A DNA stretch of 64,000 nt. Origin: Anaerococcus sp. AGMB09787. Lineage in GTDB: Bacteria > Bacillota > Clostridia > Tissierellales > Peptoniphilaceae. The notes beneath the pieces were generated by a model that was not told the origin of the DNA, made no database searches, and worked only from the letters and a program-made list of their open reading frames with translations. Location of the stretch: the NCBI RefSeq assembly GCF_022808955.1, contig NZ_JAKZEY010000050.1, forward strand, positions 1 to 64,000, written 5' to 3'. A program made the translations under genes and the position numbers. This document shows, piece after piece, positions 28,994 through 37,142 of this stretch. Each line of letters begins with the position of its first letter. Position 1 is the first letter of the stretch.

Positions 28994-29563
28994 TTAGTCT
29001 GTAGCCTTTTTCTTTGAGTTTTTTGACAATCGCTGCTTTTTCGCCTTGAGTTGCGCAGCGTAATTCTTTTCTCTCAAGGCGATTTCTTTTTTTATTATTT
29101 CGTTTTCAGCCTTTATATATTCATTTTCAGCTCTAAGTCTTATTAGCTCTTCTCGTTCAAATTCATTAAGTTTTTTTGGTTTATGGATATTTGTTTTTTT
29201 CATGGTTGTATTTTTAGATTTACGACCTTTCTTTTTATTTACAAGACCATTATATCCGTAAATTTTGTAATTGTTAATCCAGTTTTGAATATTACCTTCA
29301 CTGATTCCTAATTCAATAGAAACTTGATAAGTAGATTTTCCTTTAACAACTTCTAATACACTATTATATTTATCCTCTACTGAAAAACTATTGTTATGAG
29401 ATTTATGCTTTAATATCTCAATTCCATGTGTTTCTACTAAATTATACCATCTTCTTATGTAGTTACGGAAGTAATATTTGTTGATACCTCTAGGTGTATC
29501 AGCCCATTTACCTTGTTTGTATAATTCTATACAGTTCTTTTTAAACTCATAGCTATATTTCAT
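28994..29563 (-). CDS. IS3-family transposase OrfA (DNA-binding part)
   Basis: Protein of 189 residues starting MKYSYEFKKNCIELYKQGKW behind AAGGAGGG. It has two helix-turn-helix regions (about 5-60 and 65-105, e.g. STYQVSIELGISEGNIQNWI) and a C-terminal coiled coil (EFEREELIRLRAENEYIKAE) typical of IS3 OrfA. It ends at 28994, beyond a slippery sequence, so part of the ribosomes can shift to the orfB frame. The start is chosen by the ribosome site; an upstream extension would run into the inverted repeat. Confidence 0.92.
   Translation of the reverse strand: MKYSYEFKKNCIELYKQGKWADTPRGINKYYFRNYIRRWYNLVETHGIEILKHKSHNNSFSVEDKYNSVLEVVKGKSTYQVSIELGISEGNIQNWINNYKIYGYNGLVNKKKGRKSKNTTMKKTNIHKPKKLNEFEREELIRLRAENEYIKAENEIIKKEIALREKNYAAQLKAKKQRLSKNSKKKATD
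29018..29024 (-). other. Programmed -1 frameshift site A_AAA_AAC
   Basis: On the minus strand the orfA frame reads TTG TCA AAA AAC TCA. The heptamer A AAA AAC is in the correct phase for tandem slippage; after a -1 shift the reading becomes AAA AAA CTC AAA GAA, entering the orfB frame. This is one of the most efficient bacterial slippery heptamers and is used by IS3-family elements. Confidence 0.8.
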
Positions 29564-29713
29564 AAAAATACCCTCCTTACTGGTTTGTCCAGTAAAGAGG
29601 GTACATATCATTTTCCCCTTCAAATCCATAGACTTTATTATCTTCTAGGGTTAAATTTATATCTATAAGAACCTTTTTACCTGAAATCTGCTTGTTGGCA
29701 TTTGTAATTTTTA

Positions 29714-30454
29714 TCATCTCTTCCTCCCGAAGTAGTCATAATGTTTTGGCAAGTAATAGGCCAATAGGCAAAATACAATAGCATAAATTACCACAACTCC
29801 TATATTTAACCCCAGGCTAAACAATCCTCCATAGAAATCTTGTTTCATAACCAAAGATCCCTGACCTAGGATAAAGGGAATATTAGTAACCATAGCTAGG
29901 GCAAGATTTGCCATATAAATAAATAAAGCTAGCCTAAAGCCTGTAAATAAAGCGATAAGTAGGGTAAAATTTGTAAGCAAAATATTTTCTATAGTATAAA
30001 AAATACCGACCCTAATAAAACCTACCATAAGCATAGAATTCTTCTCCCCTACTAGACTCACATATAAACATAGGAAAGAAAAAAAGAAAAATCCTATACA
30101 GGCATTGACAAGCGAAGCAGCTAGGAACTTGTTTGCAAAATACTCCCTCTTTGAGTGAAACTTGCCAATATTATATGAACCCATATTCAAATTATCCCTA
30201 TACAAAATCTCACTAATAGCAAAGCTAGGCAAGAAATGTATTACCAAGAATCCTATGGGAAAGGCAAAATTCTTAAAATCAATAAAATTCCCATTGTCCT
30301 TAAATATTGAATCAAACAAGGTCTCCAAGGGACTCCTAGTATCAAAAGACCCATAAGACAAGAGGATAGTCAGGAGGAGAAAAATCCCTAAAAATACAAA
30401 ATACTTCCTCCCCCTCCTAATCAAAATCTCTATATCCCTATCCAATGACCTCAT
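29714..30454 (-). CDS. ABC-2 type permease subunit (first)
   Basis: A 246-residue membrane protein with about six hydrophobic segments (residues about 18-35, 60-80, 105-130, 140-165, 175-195 and 215-240), as in ABC-2 export permeases. Its stop overlaps the start of the ATPase gene (ATGA), and its own start overlaps the stop of the preceding permease by 4 bases, so all are translated together. No family-specific motif allows a substrate call. With the ATPase gene broken by the IS, the exporter is probably not functional. Confidence 0.75.
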   Translation of the reverse strand: MRSLDRDIEILIRRGRKYFVFLGIFLLLTILLSYGSFDTRSPLETLFDSIFKDNGNFIDFKNFAFPIGFLVIHFLPSFAISEILYRDNLNMGSYNIGKFHSKREYFANKFLAASLVNACIGFFFFSFLCLYVSLVGEKNSMLMVGFIRVGIFYTIENILLTNFTLLIALFTGFRLALFIYMANLALAMVTNIPFILGQGSLVMKQDFYGGLFSLGLNIGVVVIYAIVFCLLAYYLPKHYDYFGRKR

Positions 30455-31257
30455 AGCACTTCCCTATCCTTCTTTATTACAAAGAAATATACTAGGGGTA
30501 TGACTAATAGAAGCATAAGATATAGAAAGTCTATAAGACCTAAATTTAATGCAAGTCCATCGACAAGTCTAGTAAGTCCACCAAAACTTCCTGGTTTGCC
30601 AATCTTTTCAAATATAATTGTTCCAACAAGAGAAATTACTATATCTAAAATAAAAACTCCCCCTATTCCAATATACCTAGACTTAAATAGGTCATTTAAA
30701 AACATAGCGAAAGAAGCCATAGTACCCCCTACTACAAAGAGCCTTAACAACATAGCTATATAGTAGAAGATAGGACTCTTCTCCAATAAGTCTATCAAGA
30801 AAAAGTTATTAAGTAAATTCACATTGTAATGAGTTACAGGTGAAGATGGCCTAAGCATCATCCATACCAATAAATTGATAAAGATAACTACAGCCAGGCT
30901 AAGTCCACCATAAACAAAATTCAAAAGAAACCTATCTCTAAGATATTTTTTCTTAGATATCTTCAATAGATAAATCTTATTTATACCAGTATCCCTATCT
31001 TCTACTAGACAATCTGCCATAGGTAGACTTGCTAGGATAAAGGATAGAAAAGTAAAGGCTACATAAGGTGATCCGTAAGCTCCATTAATCATTATATTAT
31101 CTACAAAGGCTGATTGTATAATCGGACTTGAAGCAGCAAGCGTAAGAGCATTCCTAGGGATAATATCAAAGACATTTATCCCTATTATTACAAGTAAAAT
31201 CAGGAAAATCCTCTTTCTCTTAAAAACCCTATAAAAACTTTCCCTAATCATAAACAT
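30451..31257 (-). CDS. ABC-2 type permease subunit (second)
   Basis: A 268-residue membrane protein with about six to seven hydrophobic segments. It begins MFMIRESFYRVFKRKRIFLI, a basic cytoplasmic start before the first helix, and contains SFILASLPMADCLVEDRDTGINK, a common ABC-2 pattern after the second helix. It overlaps the preceding membrane-anchored gene by 14 bases and the next permease by 4. Together with the other permease it would form the membrane part of one exporter. Confidence 0.75.
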   Translation of the reverse strand: MFMIRESFYRVFKRKRIFLILLVIIGINVFDIIPRNALTLAASSPIIQSAFVDNIMINGAYGSPYVAFTFLSFILASLPMADCLVEDRDTGINKIYLLKISKKKYLRDRFLLNFVYGGLSLAVVIFINLLVWMMLRPSSPVTHYNVNLLNNFFLIDLLEKSPIFYYIAMLLRLFVVGGTMASFAMFLNDLFKSRYIGIGGVFILDIVISLVGTIIFEKIGKPGSFGGLTRLVDGLALNLGLIDFLYLMLLLVIPLVYFFVIKKDREVL

Positions 31258-31786
31258 CTCCTAAGTCTATAACTTCATAGTAAAGAATACCATCATCATA
31301 TTTATCCTGACGTATTTCACTATAATACTCCCCATTCAAGAGTAAATTATTGAAATAATCTCCCTCTTTGCTCAATTGAAAATAAATAGTTATTTCCTTG
31401 CTAGAGTTCTTATCCAAATCAAGGTCTTCTAGATGATAGGCTTGGTCAAACAACTCATCCTCATTCCCCCTCTCAATCATGTTTTGAGGAATAGAAGTAG
31501 CGAAATTTTGATAAAATTTAGGTAAGAGATTAGATCTAGCTATATTTAAGTCCTTAGATTTATTGGTATATTCAAGGTCTACTCCCAGATAATCTTGTCC
31601 TTCGAAATTTTTGATATATCTATCCAAGACTTTAACTTCCACATTTCCTAATTTAACTTTATCTTCCATATCGTAAGTTTTTATTTCACTTTTTTTAGGA
31701 TAAGAAGCATTTACTCTTCTATATTGAAATGTAAATAACAATACAAAGGCAAGTAAACCTCCTATCCATATAGTTTTCTTTCTCAT
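31244..31786 (-). CDS. Membrane-anchored extracellular protein of unknown function
   Basis: A 180-residue protein. Residues 5-23 are one hydrophobic segment after a KK start (MRKKTIWIGGLLAFVLLFTF), so it is probably anchored with the rest outside. The exported part (about 30-180) has no Cys and reads as beta-rich (VKLGNVEVKVLDRYIKNFEG, DLNIARSNLLP, SSKEITIYFQLSKEGDYFNN), similar in style to DUF4352-type Ig-like domains. It overlaps both neighbours by a few bases and is part of the lipoprotein/ABC operon. Function unknown. Confidence 0.6.
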   Translation of the reverse strand: MRKKTIWIGGLLAFVLLFTFQYRRVNASYPKKSEIKTYDMEDKVKLGNVEVKVLDRYIKNFEGQDYLGVDLEYTNKSKDLNIARSNLLPKFYQNFATSIPQNMIERGNEDELFDQAYHLEDLDLDKNSSKEITIYFQLSKEGDYFNNLLLNGEYYSEIRQDKYDDGILYYEVIDLGDVYD

Positions 31787-32580
31787 GGTTTCTTCCTTGG
31801 ATGTTTTCTTACTAAATTTCCCTTTTCATATTCTTGGTCAGGATACCAGTTTATACTAGCTAGAGAATCCTCTTCCAAATAATCCTCTATCAAAGACTTA
31901 TAATAATCATATACTTCTTCTGGATTTTCTTCTTCTTTTATCAACTTTATAGTAACTAACGAATCCCCACTATGCTGAGTTTCTTCGAGCAATACATAAT
32001 TTTTGTTGTATATACTATATGTTCCATCAGAGAAATCTATCCTCGTATTGCCATCTTCTTCTTGTATATCAGTGATAGTATTGTCAATTAATTTATCACT
32101 TAAATTGGAAGCATCAGGATATTCTAAGTCTTCATCTGTATATTTAATTCCTCTATTCTTCTTTGTATCCTTATAGTACATTTTCTCAAATATATTGATA
32201 TATAAAGCATCATCTCCTTCATTGAGACCAACCAATTCTTTCATATCTTCCAAATCACCATCTTGGTATAGTAAGTTTTTTGTATAGGAGATTCCTTTAT
32301 CCCCAAATCTTTCAGTTGCTGTTATATTTTTAATAGACCCATCATCGCTTGTGGCTTCATAATATAACACCACCTTACCTCGTGCCTTAAATATATTTTC
32401 TACCAAGGTAGCTGTCTTCTCATCAAGTTTAGATAATTGGTCTTTTTTTCTTTTGTATGTTTCAGGATCTACTTCAGCATCTATATATTTTTTGTCTGAT
32501 GCACTTGTGTTTTGTTTATTATCTCCTCCACCACAAGCAACCAGTGCTATGGATAGGAGTGCTAGTATAAAATATTTTTT
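31783..32580 (-). CDS. Putative lipoprotein, paralogue A
   Basis: A 265-residue lipoprotein. I start it at 32580 (MKKYFILALLSIALVACGGG), behind TAGGAAG; the lipobox is LVAC with C17 as the lipidated Cys. The mature part is acidic and aligns along its length with the product of the upstream gene: ALYYEATSDDGSIKN with ALYYDTYDSEGNLIT, NTRIDFSDGTYSIYNKNYVL with ETLIEFDNNTSMKFDKENIL, and EEVYDYYKSLIED with DKIFNSYKDLTKD. No known domain recognised. Part of the ABC operon. Confidence 0.75.
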   Translation of the reverse strand, partial: KKYFILALLSIALVACGGGDNKQNTSASDKKYIDAEVDPETYKRKKDQLSKLDEKTATLVENIFKARGKVVLYYEATSDDGSIKNITATERFGDKGISYTKNLLYQDGDLEDMKELVGLNEGDDALYINIFEKMYYKDTKKNRGIKYTDEDLEYPDASNLSDKLIDNTITDIQEEDGNTRIDFSDGTYSIYNKNYVLLEETQHSGDSLVTIKLIKEEENPEEVYDYYKSLIEDYLEEDSLASINWYPDQEYEKGNLVRKHPRKKP

Positions 32581-32635
32581 CATTGTTCTTCCTAACATTC
32601 CTCTCACTATAAATATTCACTCTCGCTAAATTATT

Positions 32636-33340
32636 TTAGTTAGATGACATAGATTGGTCTTTTATGCCTTCCATAGAAGTAACTTCTTCCATATCTTTTG
32701 TCAGATCCTTGTAGGAATTAAAGATCTTATCTAAATCGCTTTCCTTATGACTAAGTTTGGTATTTATCTTTTGACCTGCACTCATATTGCTTTCTTCTAG
32801 CAAAATATTCTCTTTGTCAAATTTCATAGATGTATTGTTATCAAATTCTATTAGAGTTTCTCCTTTTTTCTCACTTATATCTGATATATTAAAATATTCT
32901 ATTTTTTCATTTAGCAAGAAAGGGTCAGGATATTTCTTCTTACTTACACTTATTATTTCAGGTACTTTCTCTAGAGTTCTTTTATAGAATTTATTATTTA
33001 CAAGGTCTATGTAGTATACTTCCTTTCCCTCAAACAAGTCGACTCTTTCTACTGGACTATTGAGATTGTAGGTATTTTTACTATAGGTCATAGACTTATC
33101 GTCCCACTGAGCTCCCATATTGGTGGTTATCAAATTGCCTTCTGAGTCATAGGTATCATAGTATAGGGCTTCTTCTACTTTTAGGGAGCATATATCATCA
33201 ACTACATCCCTATACTCTTTACTTAGCTTATTTATGTTTTCTTCTATCCTTTTATCTTCTTCATTGCTCGTACTATGGCAGGATGAAAGTATGAGCAATG
33301 ACATGGCAGCTAGGAAAGTTTTTCTTAATTTTTTGTTCAT
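32636..33340 (-). CDS. Putative lipoprotein, paralogue B
   Basis: A 234-residue lipoprotein, first gene of the operon. The signal MNKKLRKTFLAAMSLLILSS is followed by Cys in the lipobox LSSC. The mature part (EEDKRIEENINKLSKEYRD and onward) is acidic and is a diverged paralogue of the next gene, suggesting tandem duplication. It has a strong promoter at 33392-33419. The operon order is lipoprotein, lipoprotein, anchored protein, two permeases, ATPase. The layout suggests export of, or response to, something at the cell surface, but this is inference. Confidence 0.75.
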   Translation of the reverse strand: MNKKLRKTFLAAMSLLILSSCHSTSNEEDKRIEENINKLSKEYRDVVDDICSLKVEEALYYDTYDSEGNLITTNMGAQWDDKSMTYSKNTYNLNSPVERVDLFEGKEVYYIDLVNNKFYKRTLEKVPEIISVSKKKYPDPFLLNEKIEYFNISDISEKKGETLIEFDNNTSMKFDKENILLEESNMSAGQKINTKLSHKESDLDKIFNSYKDLTKDMEEVTSMEGIKDQSMSSN

Positions 33341-33391
33341 GGTAGTCTCCTTTATCCTTATAGGCTTCTTTTATCTCCTCCTTATACTTCA

Positions 33392-33419
33392 ATTATAAAA
33401 TGTTTTTAAATTTTGTCAA
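33392..33419 (-). promoter_or_regulatory. Promoter of the lipoprotein/ABC operon
   Basis: Full consensus TTGACA and TATAAT separated by 16 bases on the minus strand, about 50 bases before the first lipoprotein gene. Confidence 0.85.
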
Positions 33420-33529
33420 TATTTATTTTAAATATTTTAAGTTGTTAGATAGATATATTTATCTATCGGAGGGGGGATTTCTTGTCATTTTTTATATATG
33501 CTTTAATATATCAATTAGGCCCTTATGAG

Positions 33530-33560
33530 GATAAAAATAACCCCGTCCTAGGGTCGGGGC
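33530..33560 (-). terminator. Terminator of rpoB-rpoC
   Basis: On the minus strand CCCCGACCC and GGACGGGG pair around a short loop, followed by TTATTTTTAT. Confidence 0.85.
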
Positions 33561-33573
33561 TAAGTTTGCTTTT

Positions 33574-36500
33574 TTAGTTTTGCATTTGTTCTTGCTCTTC
33601 ATTTTCCATAGCTTCTATGTTCATGGCTATCTGAGCATCTTCTGCTTCTTTGGTTTCGTAATCTATTTCAACATCGTTGTACCTTCTAAGGCCTGTACCT
33701 GCTGGGATTAGTTTACCTATGATGATGTTTTCTTTTAGACCCTTAAGGTCATCTACTTTACCCTTGATTGAAGCGTCAGTTAGAACTCTGGTTGTTTCTT
33801 GGAAGGATGCTGCTGATAGCCAGCTATCTGTAGCAAGGCTTGCCTTGGTTATACCTAATAGTTCTTGGGTATAGGTTGCGACTTTCTTGCCGCAAGCTTC
33901 TAGTTTTTCGTTGGCTAGGTCAACTTCTCTTCTATCTTGGAGGCTACCTGGTAGGAATTCTGTATCTCCTGATTCTTCGATTTTGACTTTCTTTAGCATT
34001 TGACGAGCTATGACTTCGATGTGTCTATCGTCTATTTCTACACCTTGAAGCCTGTATACTTTTTGGACTTCCTTGGTAATGTAGTCTTGGACTCCTACCT
34101 TGCCTAGGACGTTTAGGACATCGTGCGGGTCTAGGGATCCTTCTGTTAGTTGGTCACCCTTTTTGACTATATCGCCATCTTTTACCAATATTCTTGAGCC
34201 AAATGGTATGTTGTATTTTTTAGCATAGCCATCATCTGATAGGATTTCGATATCGGTTTTCTTTTCGTTTTGGATGAGGGTAACTTCACCAGAGTTTTCT
34301 GCCATGTAGGCAAGTCCCTTTGGTTTTCTAGCTTCGAATAGCTCCTCAACTCTAGGAAGACCTTGGGTGATTCCTACACCAGCTATACCACCTGAGTGGA
34401 AGGTCCTCATTGTAAGTTGGGTACCAGGTTCTCCGATTGATTGGGCAGCTATGATTCCTACTGCCTCTCCCACGTTTACATGTTTGCCTGTAGCTAGGTT
34501 TCTACCATAGCATGAAGCACATACTCCATGTTTTGCCTTACATTCTAGGACTGAACGGAGTTTAACTTCTTTTATACCACTATCTACTATGGCATCAGCC
34601 ATATCTTCATCAATGATTTCATTCTTGTGGACTATTATTTCTCCATTTTGATCTTTGATGTCTTCGAAGCTTGTTCTACCAGTGATTCTAGTTTGGAGGT
34701 TTTCGATTATTTCGTTACCATCTCTAAATTCATGGGCTACTACAAAGCCATCTGTATGACAATCATCTTCTGTTACTATTACATCTTGGGAGATGTCTAC
34801 CATTCTTCTGGTCAAGTAACCTGAGTCGGCTGTTCTTAGGGCTGTATCTGTAAGTCCCTTTCTAGATCCGTGGGTTGATATGAAGTATTCTTGTACGGAT
34901 AGTCCTTCACGGAAGTTAGCCTTGATAGGAATTTCTATGATTTTACCATCGGCTTGACTCATTAGTCCACGCATACCACCAAGTTGCCTAATTTGGTTGG
35001 TTGAACCACGGGCACCGGAATCAGCGAAGATCTTGATGTTGTTGTCATCTTTTAGGTCTGCTAGCAAGGCATCTGTTACTAGGTTTGTTGTCTTGGTCCA
35101 GATGTCTACGACTTTTTCGTATCTTTCTTGGTCTGTTATTAGACCCCTTCTGTAGAGTTTTTCGTACCTGTCTACTTCGTTGTCAGCGTCTTTGATTAGG
35201 TTCCATTTTTCTTTTGGTATGTTTACGTCTGACATGGATACTGTTAGTCCTGATAGGGTTGAGTACTTGTAACCTGTTTGTTTGATGTAGTCTAGGACTT
35301 CAGCGGTCTTGATGTTGCCGTGTTTTCTAAAGCATCTGTCGATTATATCTTTTAGGGTTCCAGAATCTGCTACCATATCAATTTCTAGGGAATATGGATC
35401 TTCTTTTCTATTTACATAGCCTAGGTCTTGTGGGATGCCTTGGTTGTAGAGAAATCTACCTACAGAAGATTCTACGATCTTACCAGGGTCTTCTGGGCTC
35501 TTTCTCATTCTTACTGAACATCTGGTTTGGTATTCTACGAATCCAGCATCTAAGGCCTTAAGCATTTCGTTTATTGATTCGAAGATCATTCCCTCTCCCT
35601 TGGCACCTTCTTTTATTGTTGTTAGGTAATAAGCACCCAGTACCATATCTTGGGATGGGGTTGTGATTGGCTTACCGTCTTTTAGTCCAAGGATGTTGTT
35701 GGTTGACATCATTAGTAGTCTTGCTTCGATTTGGGCTTCGTTAGATAGAGGCAAGTGGATAGCCATTTGGTCTCCATCGAAGTCGGCATTGAAGGCGTTA
35801 CATGCCAATGGATGTAGTTTAATTGCCTTACCTTCTACTAGGACAGGTTCAAAGGCTTGGATACCTAGTCTGTGAAGGGTAGGGGCACGGTTTAACAAGA
35901 CTGGATGGTCTTTTATTACATCTTCTAGGATTTCATAGACCCTTGGGTCTTTTTTCTCTACCATTTTTTTTGCTGATTTTAGGTTGTGGGCTATGCCTGA
36001 ATCTACAACCTTGTTCATGATAAATGGCTTAAATAGTTCGAGGGCCATCTCTTGTGGGAGGCCACATTGGTTGAACTTTAGGTCTGGACCTACTACTATT
36101 ACAGATCTTCCTGAGTAGTCTACCCTCTTTCCTAGAAGGTTTTGTCTAAATCTACCAGATTTTCCCTTCAATAGGTCTGATAGGGACTTCATGTTTCTGT
36201 TGGAAGCACCTGTTACAGCCCTACCTCTTCTACCGTTATCTATGAGGGCATCTACTGCTTCTTGGAGCATTCTCTTTTCGTTACGGACGATAATCTCTGG
36301 AGCTCCGATATCTAGTAGTCTCTTTAGTCTGTTATTTCTATTGATTACTCTTCTATATAAATCGTTTAGGTCAGATGTCGCAAATCTACCACCTTCTAGT
36401 TGAACCATAGGTCTTAGTTCTGGTGGCATAACTGGGAGGACATCTAGGATCATCCATTCAGGTTTGTTGCCTGATGTTAGGAAGGCATCTACTACTTCTA

Positions 36501-37134
36501 GTCTTCTTGATACTCTAACCTTCTTTTGACCTGTTGACTCATCTAGTTCTTTTAGTAGAGAGTTGTATTCCTTCTTTAGGTCGACATTTTTTAGGAGTTC
36601 TTTTACTGCTTCTGCTCCCATAGCAGCCTTAAATTCTGTGTCATCTGGATAAGCTTCTATAATATCTTGGTATTCATTTTCTGATATCTCTTGTTTTTCC
36701 ATAAGGTCTGTTTGACCAGGATTTATAACTACATATGATGCAAAGTATAAGATTTTCTCCAACACTCTTGGGCTCATATCAAGGAGGAGTCCCATTTTGG
36801 ATGGGATTCCCTTGAAGTACCAGATATGACTTACAGGAGCTGCAAGTTCTATATGGCCCATTCTCTCACGGCGGACCTTAGACTTGGTTACTTCTACTCC
36901 ACACTTTTCGCAGACTACGCCCTTGTATCTTATTCTCTTATATTTACCACAAGCACATTCATAATCCTTGGTTGGTCCAAAGATTTTTTCACAGAAAAGT
37001 CCATCTTTCTCAGGCTTTAGGGTTCTGTAGTTAATAGTCTCTGGTTTTTTTACTTCTCCATGGGACCAGGATCTGATTTTTTCAGGGGATGCTATCTTCA
37101 TCCTCATTCCATCAAATTGACTTAATTCGCTCAT
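33574..37134 (-). CDS. rpoC: RNA polymerase beta' subunit
   Basis: Catalytic large subunit, 1186 residues. The N-terminal zinc site is [10 protein letters not shown] with a second CEKC pair; the active-site motif [10 protein letters not shown] binds Mg2+ through three Asp. The trigger loop and bridge helix regions follow ([41 protein letters not shown]). A second zinc-binding Cys cluster ([14 protein letters not shown]) is present. It starts 8 bases after rpoB and the pair is one transcript. The acidic Gln-rich tail ends NEEQEQMQN. Confidence 0.99.
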   Translation of the reverse strand: MSELSQFDGMRMKIASPEKIRSWSHGEVKKPETINYRTLKPEKDGLFCEKIFGPTKDYECACGKYKRIRYKGVVCEKCGVEVTKSKVRRERMGHIELAAPVSHIWYFKGIPSKMGLLLDMSPRVLEKILYFASYVVINPGQTDLMEKQEISENEYQDIIEAYPDDTEFKAAMGAEAVKELLKNVDLKKEYNSLLKELDESTGQKKVRVSRRLEVVDAFLTSGNKPEWMILDVLPVMPPELRPMVQLEGGRFATSDLNDLYRRVINRNNRLKRLLDIGAPEIIVRNEKRMLQEAVDALIDNGRRGRAVTGASNRNMKSLSDLLKGKSGRFRQNLLGKRVDYSGRSVIVVGPDLKFNQCGLPQEMALELFKPFIMNKVVDSGIAHNLKSAKKMVEKKDPRVYEILEDVIKDHPVLLNRAPTLHRLGIQAFEPVLVEGKAIKLHPLACNAFNADFDGDQMAIHLPLSNEAQIEARLLMMSTNNILGLKDGKPITTPSQDMVLGAYYLTTIKEGAKGEGMIFESINEMLKALDAGFVEYQTRCSVRMRKSPEDPGKIVESSVGRFLYNQGIPQDLGYVNRKEDPYSLEIDMVADSGTLKDIIDRCFRKHGNIKTAEVLDYIKQTGYKYSTLSGLTVSMSDVNIPKEKWNLIKDADNEVDRYEKLYRRGLITDQERYEKVVDIWTKTTNLVTDALLADLKDDNNIKIFADSGARGSTNQIRQLGGMRGLMSQADGKIIEIPIKANFREGLSVQEYFISTHGSRKGLTDTALRTADSGYLTRRMVDISQDVIVTEDDCHTDGFVVAHEFRDGNEIIENLQTRITGRTSFEDIKDQNGEIIVHKNEIIDEDMADAIVDSGIKEVKLRSVLECKAKHGVCASCYGRNLATGKHVNVGEAVGIIAAQSIGEPGTQLTMRTFHSGGIAGVGITQGLPRVEELFEARKPKGLAYMAENSGEVTLIQNEKKTDIEILSDDGYAKKYNIPFGSRILVKDGDIVKKGDQLTEGSLDPHDVLNVLGKVGVQDYITKEVQKVYRLQGVEIDDRHIEVIARQMLKKVKIEESGDTEFLPGSLQDRREVDLANEKLEACGKKVATYTQELLGITKASLATDSWLSAASFQETTRVLTDASIKGKVDDLKGLKENIIIGKLIPAGTGLRRYNDVEIDYETKEAEDAQIAMNIEAMENEEQEQMQN

Positions 37135-37142
37135 TTATTCCC

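Larger units (their letters stand above)
28142..29608 (-). mobile_element. IS3-family (IS150-like) insertion sequence
   Basis: About 1.47 kb. Both ends carry related inverted sequences containing TGTACCC, five variable bases, then ACTGGACA (plus strand left end at 28146; complementary copy ending at 29605). Immediately outside, CATTTT is present at 28136-28141 and 29609-29614, a probable 5-6 base target duplication; removing one copy and the IS restores a normal Walker A motif. It carries orfA and orfB with an intact frameshift signal, so the copy may still be mobile. Confidence 0.88.
28136..29614. repeat. Target-site duplication of the IS3 element
   Basis: Direct repeat CATTTT at 28136-28141 and 29609-29614. 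On the coding strand it reads AAAATG, the middle of the Walker A codons. Confidence 0.65.
27618..29717 (-). pseudogene. ABC transporter ATPase gene split by an IS3 element
   Basis: The ATPase starts at 29717 (its ATG overlaps the permease stop as ATGA) and reads MIKITNANKQISGKKVLIDI and on to VYGFEG, then is cut by the IS at about 29608. It resumes at 28141 with NGSGKTMLFRAICGF and continues to 27618. Joined, the break lies inside the Walker A loop: GFEG-(E/Q)NGSGKT. The downstream half keeps the signature YSLGMKQRLGLA, Walker B ILIFDEPTIALD and a switch His (LLSSHEKE). An in-frame ATG in the IS end (28166) could start a truncated product without the P-loop glycines. The gene is probably inactive. 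Confidence 0.92.
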
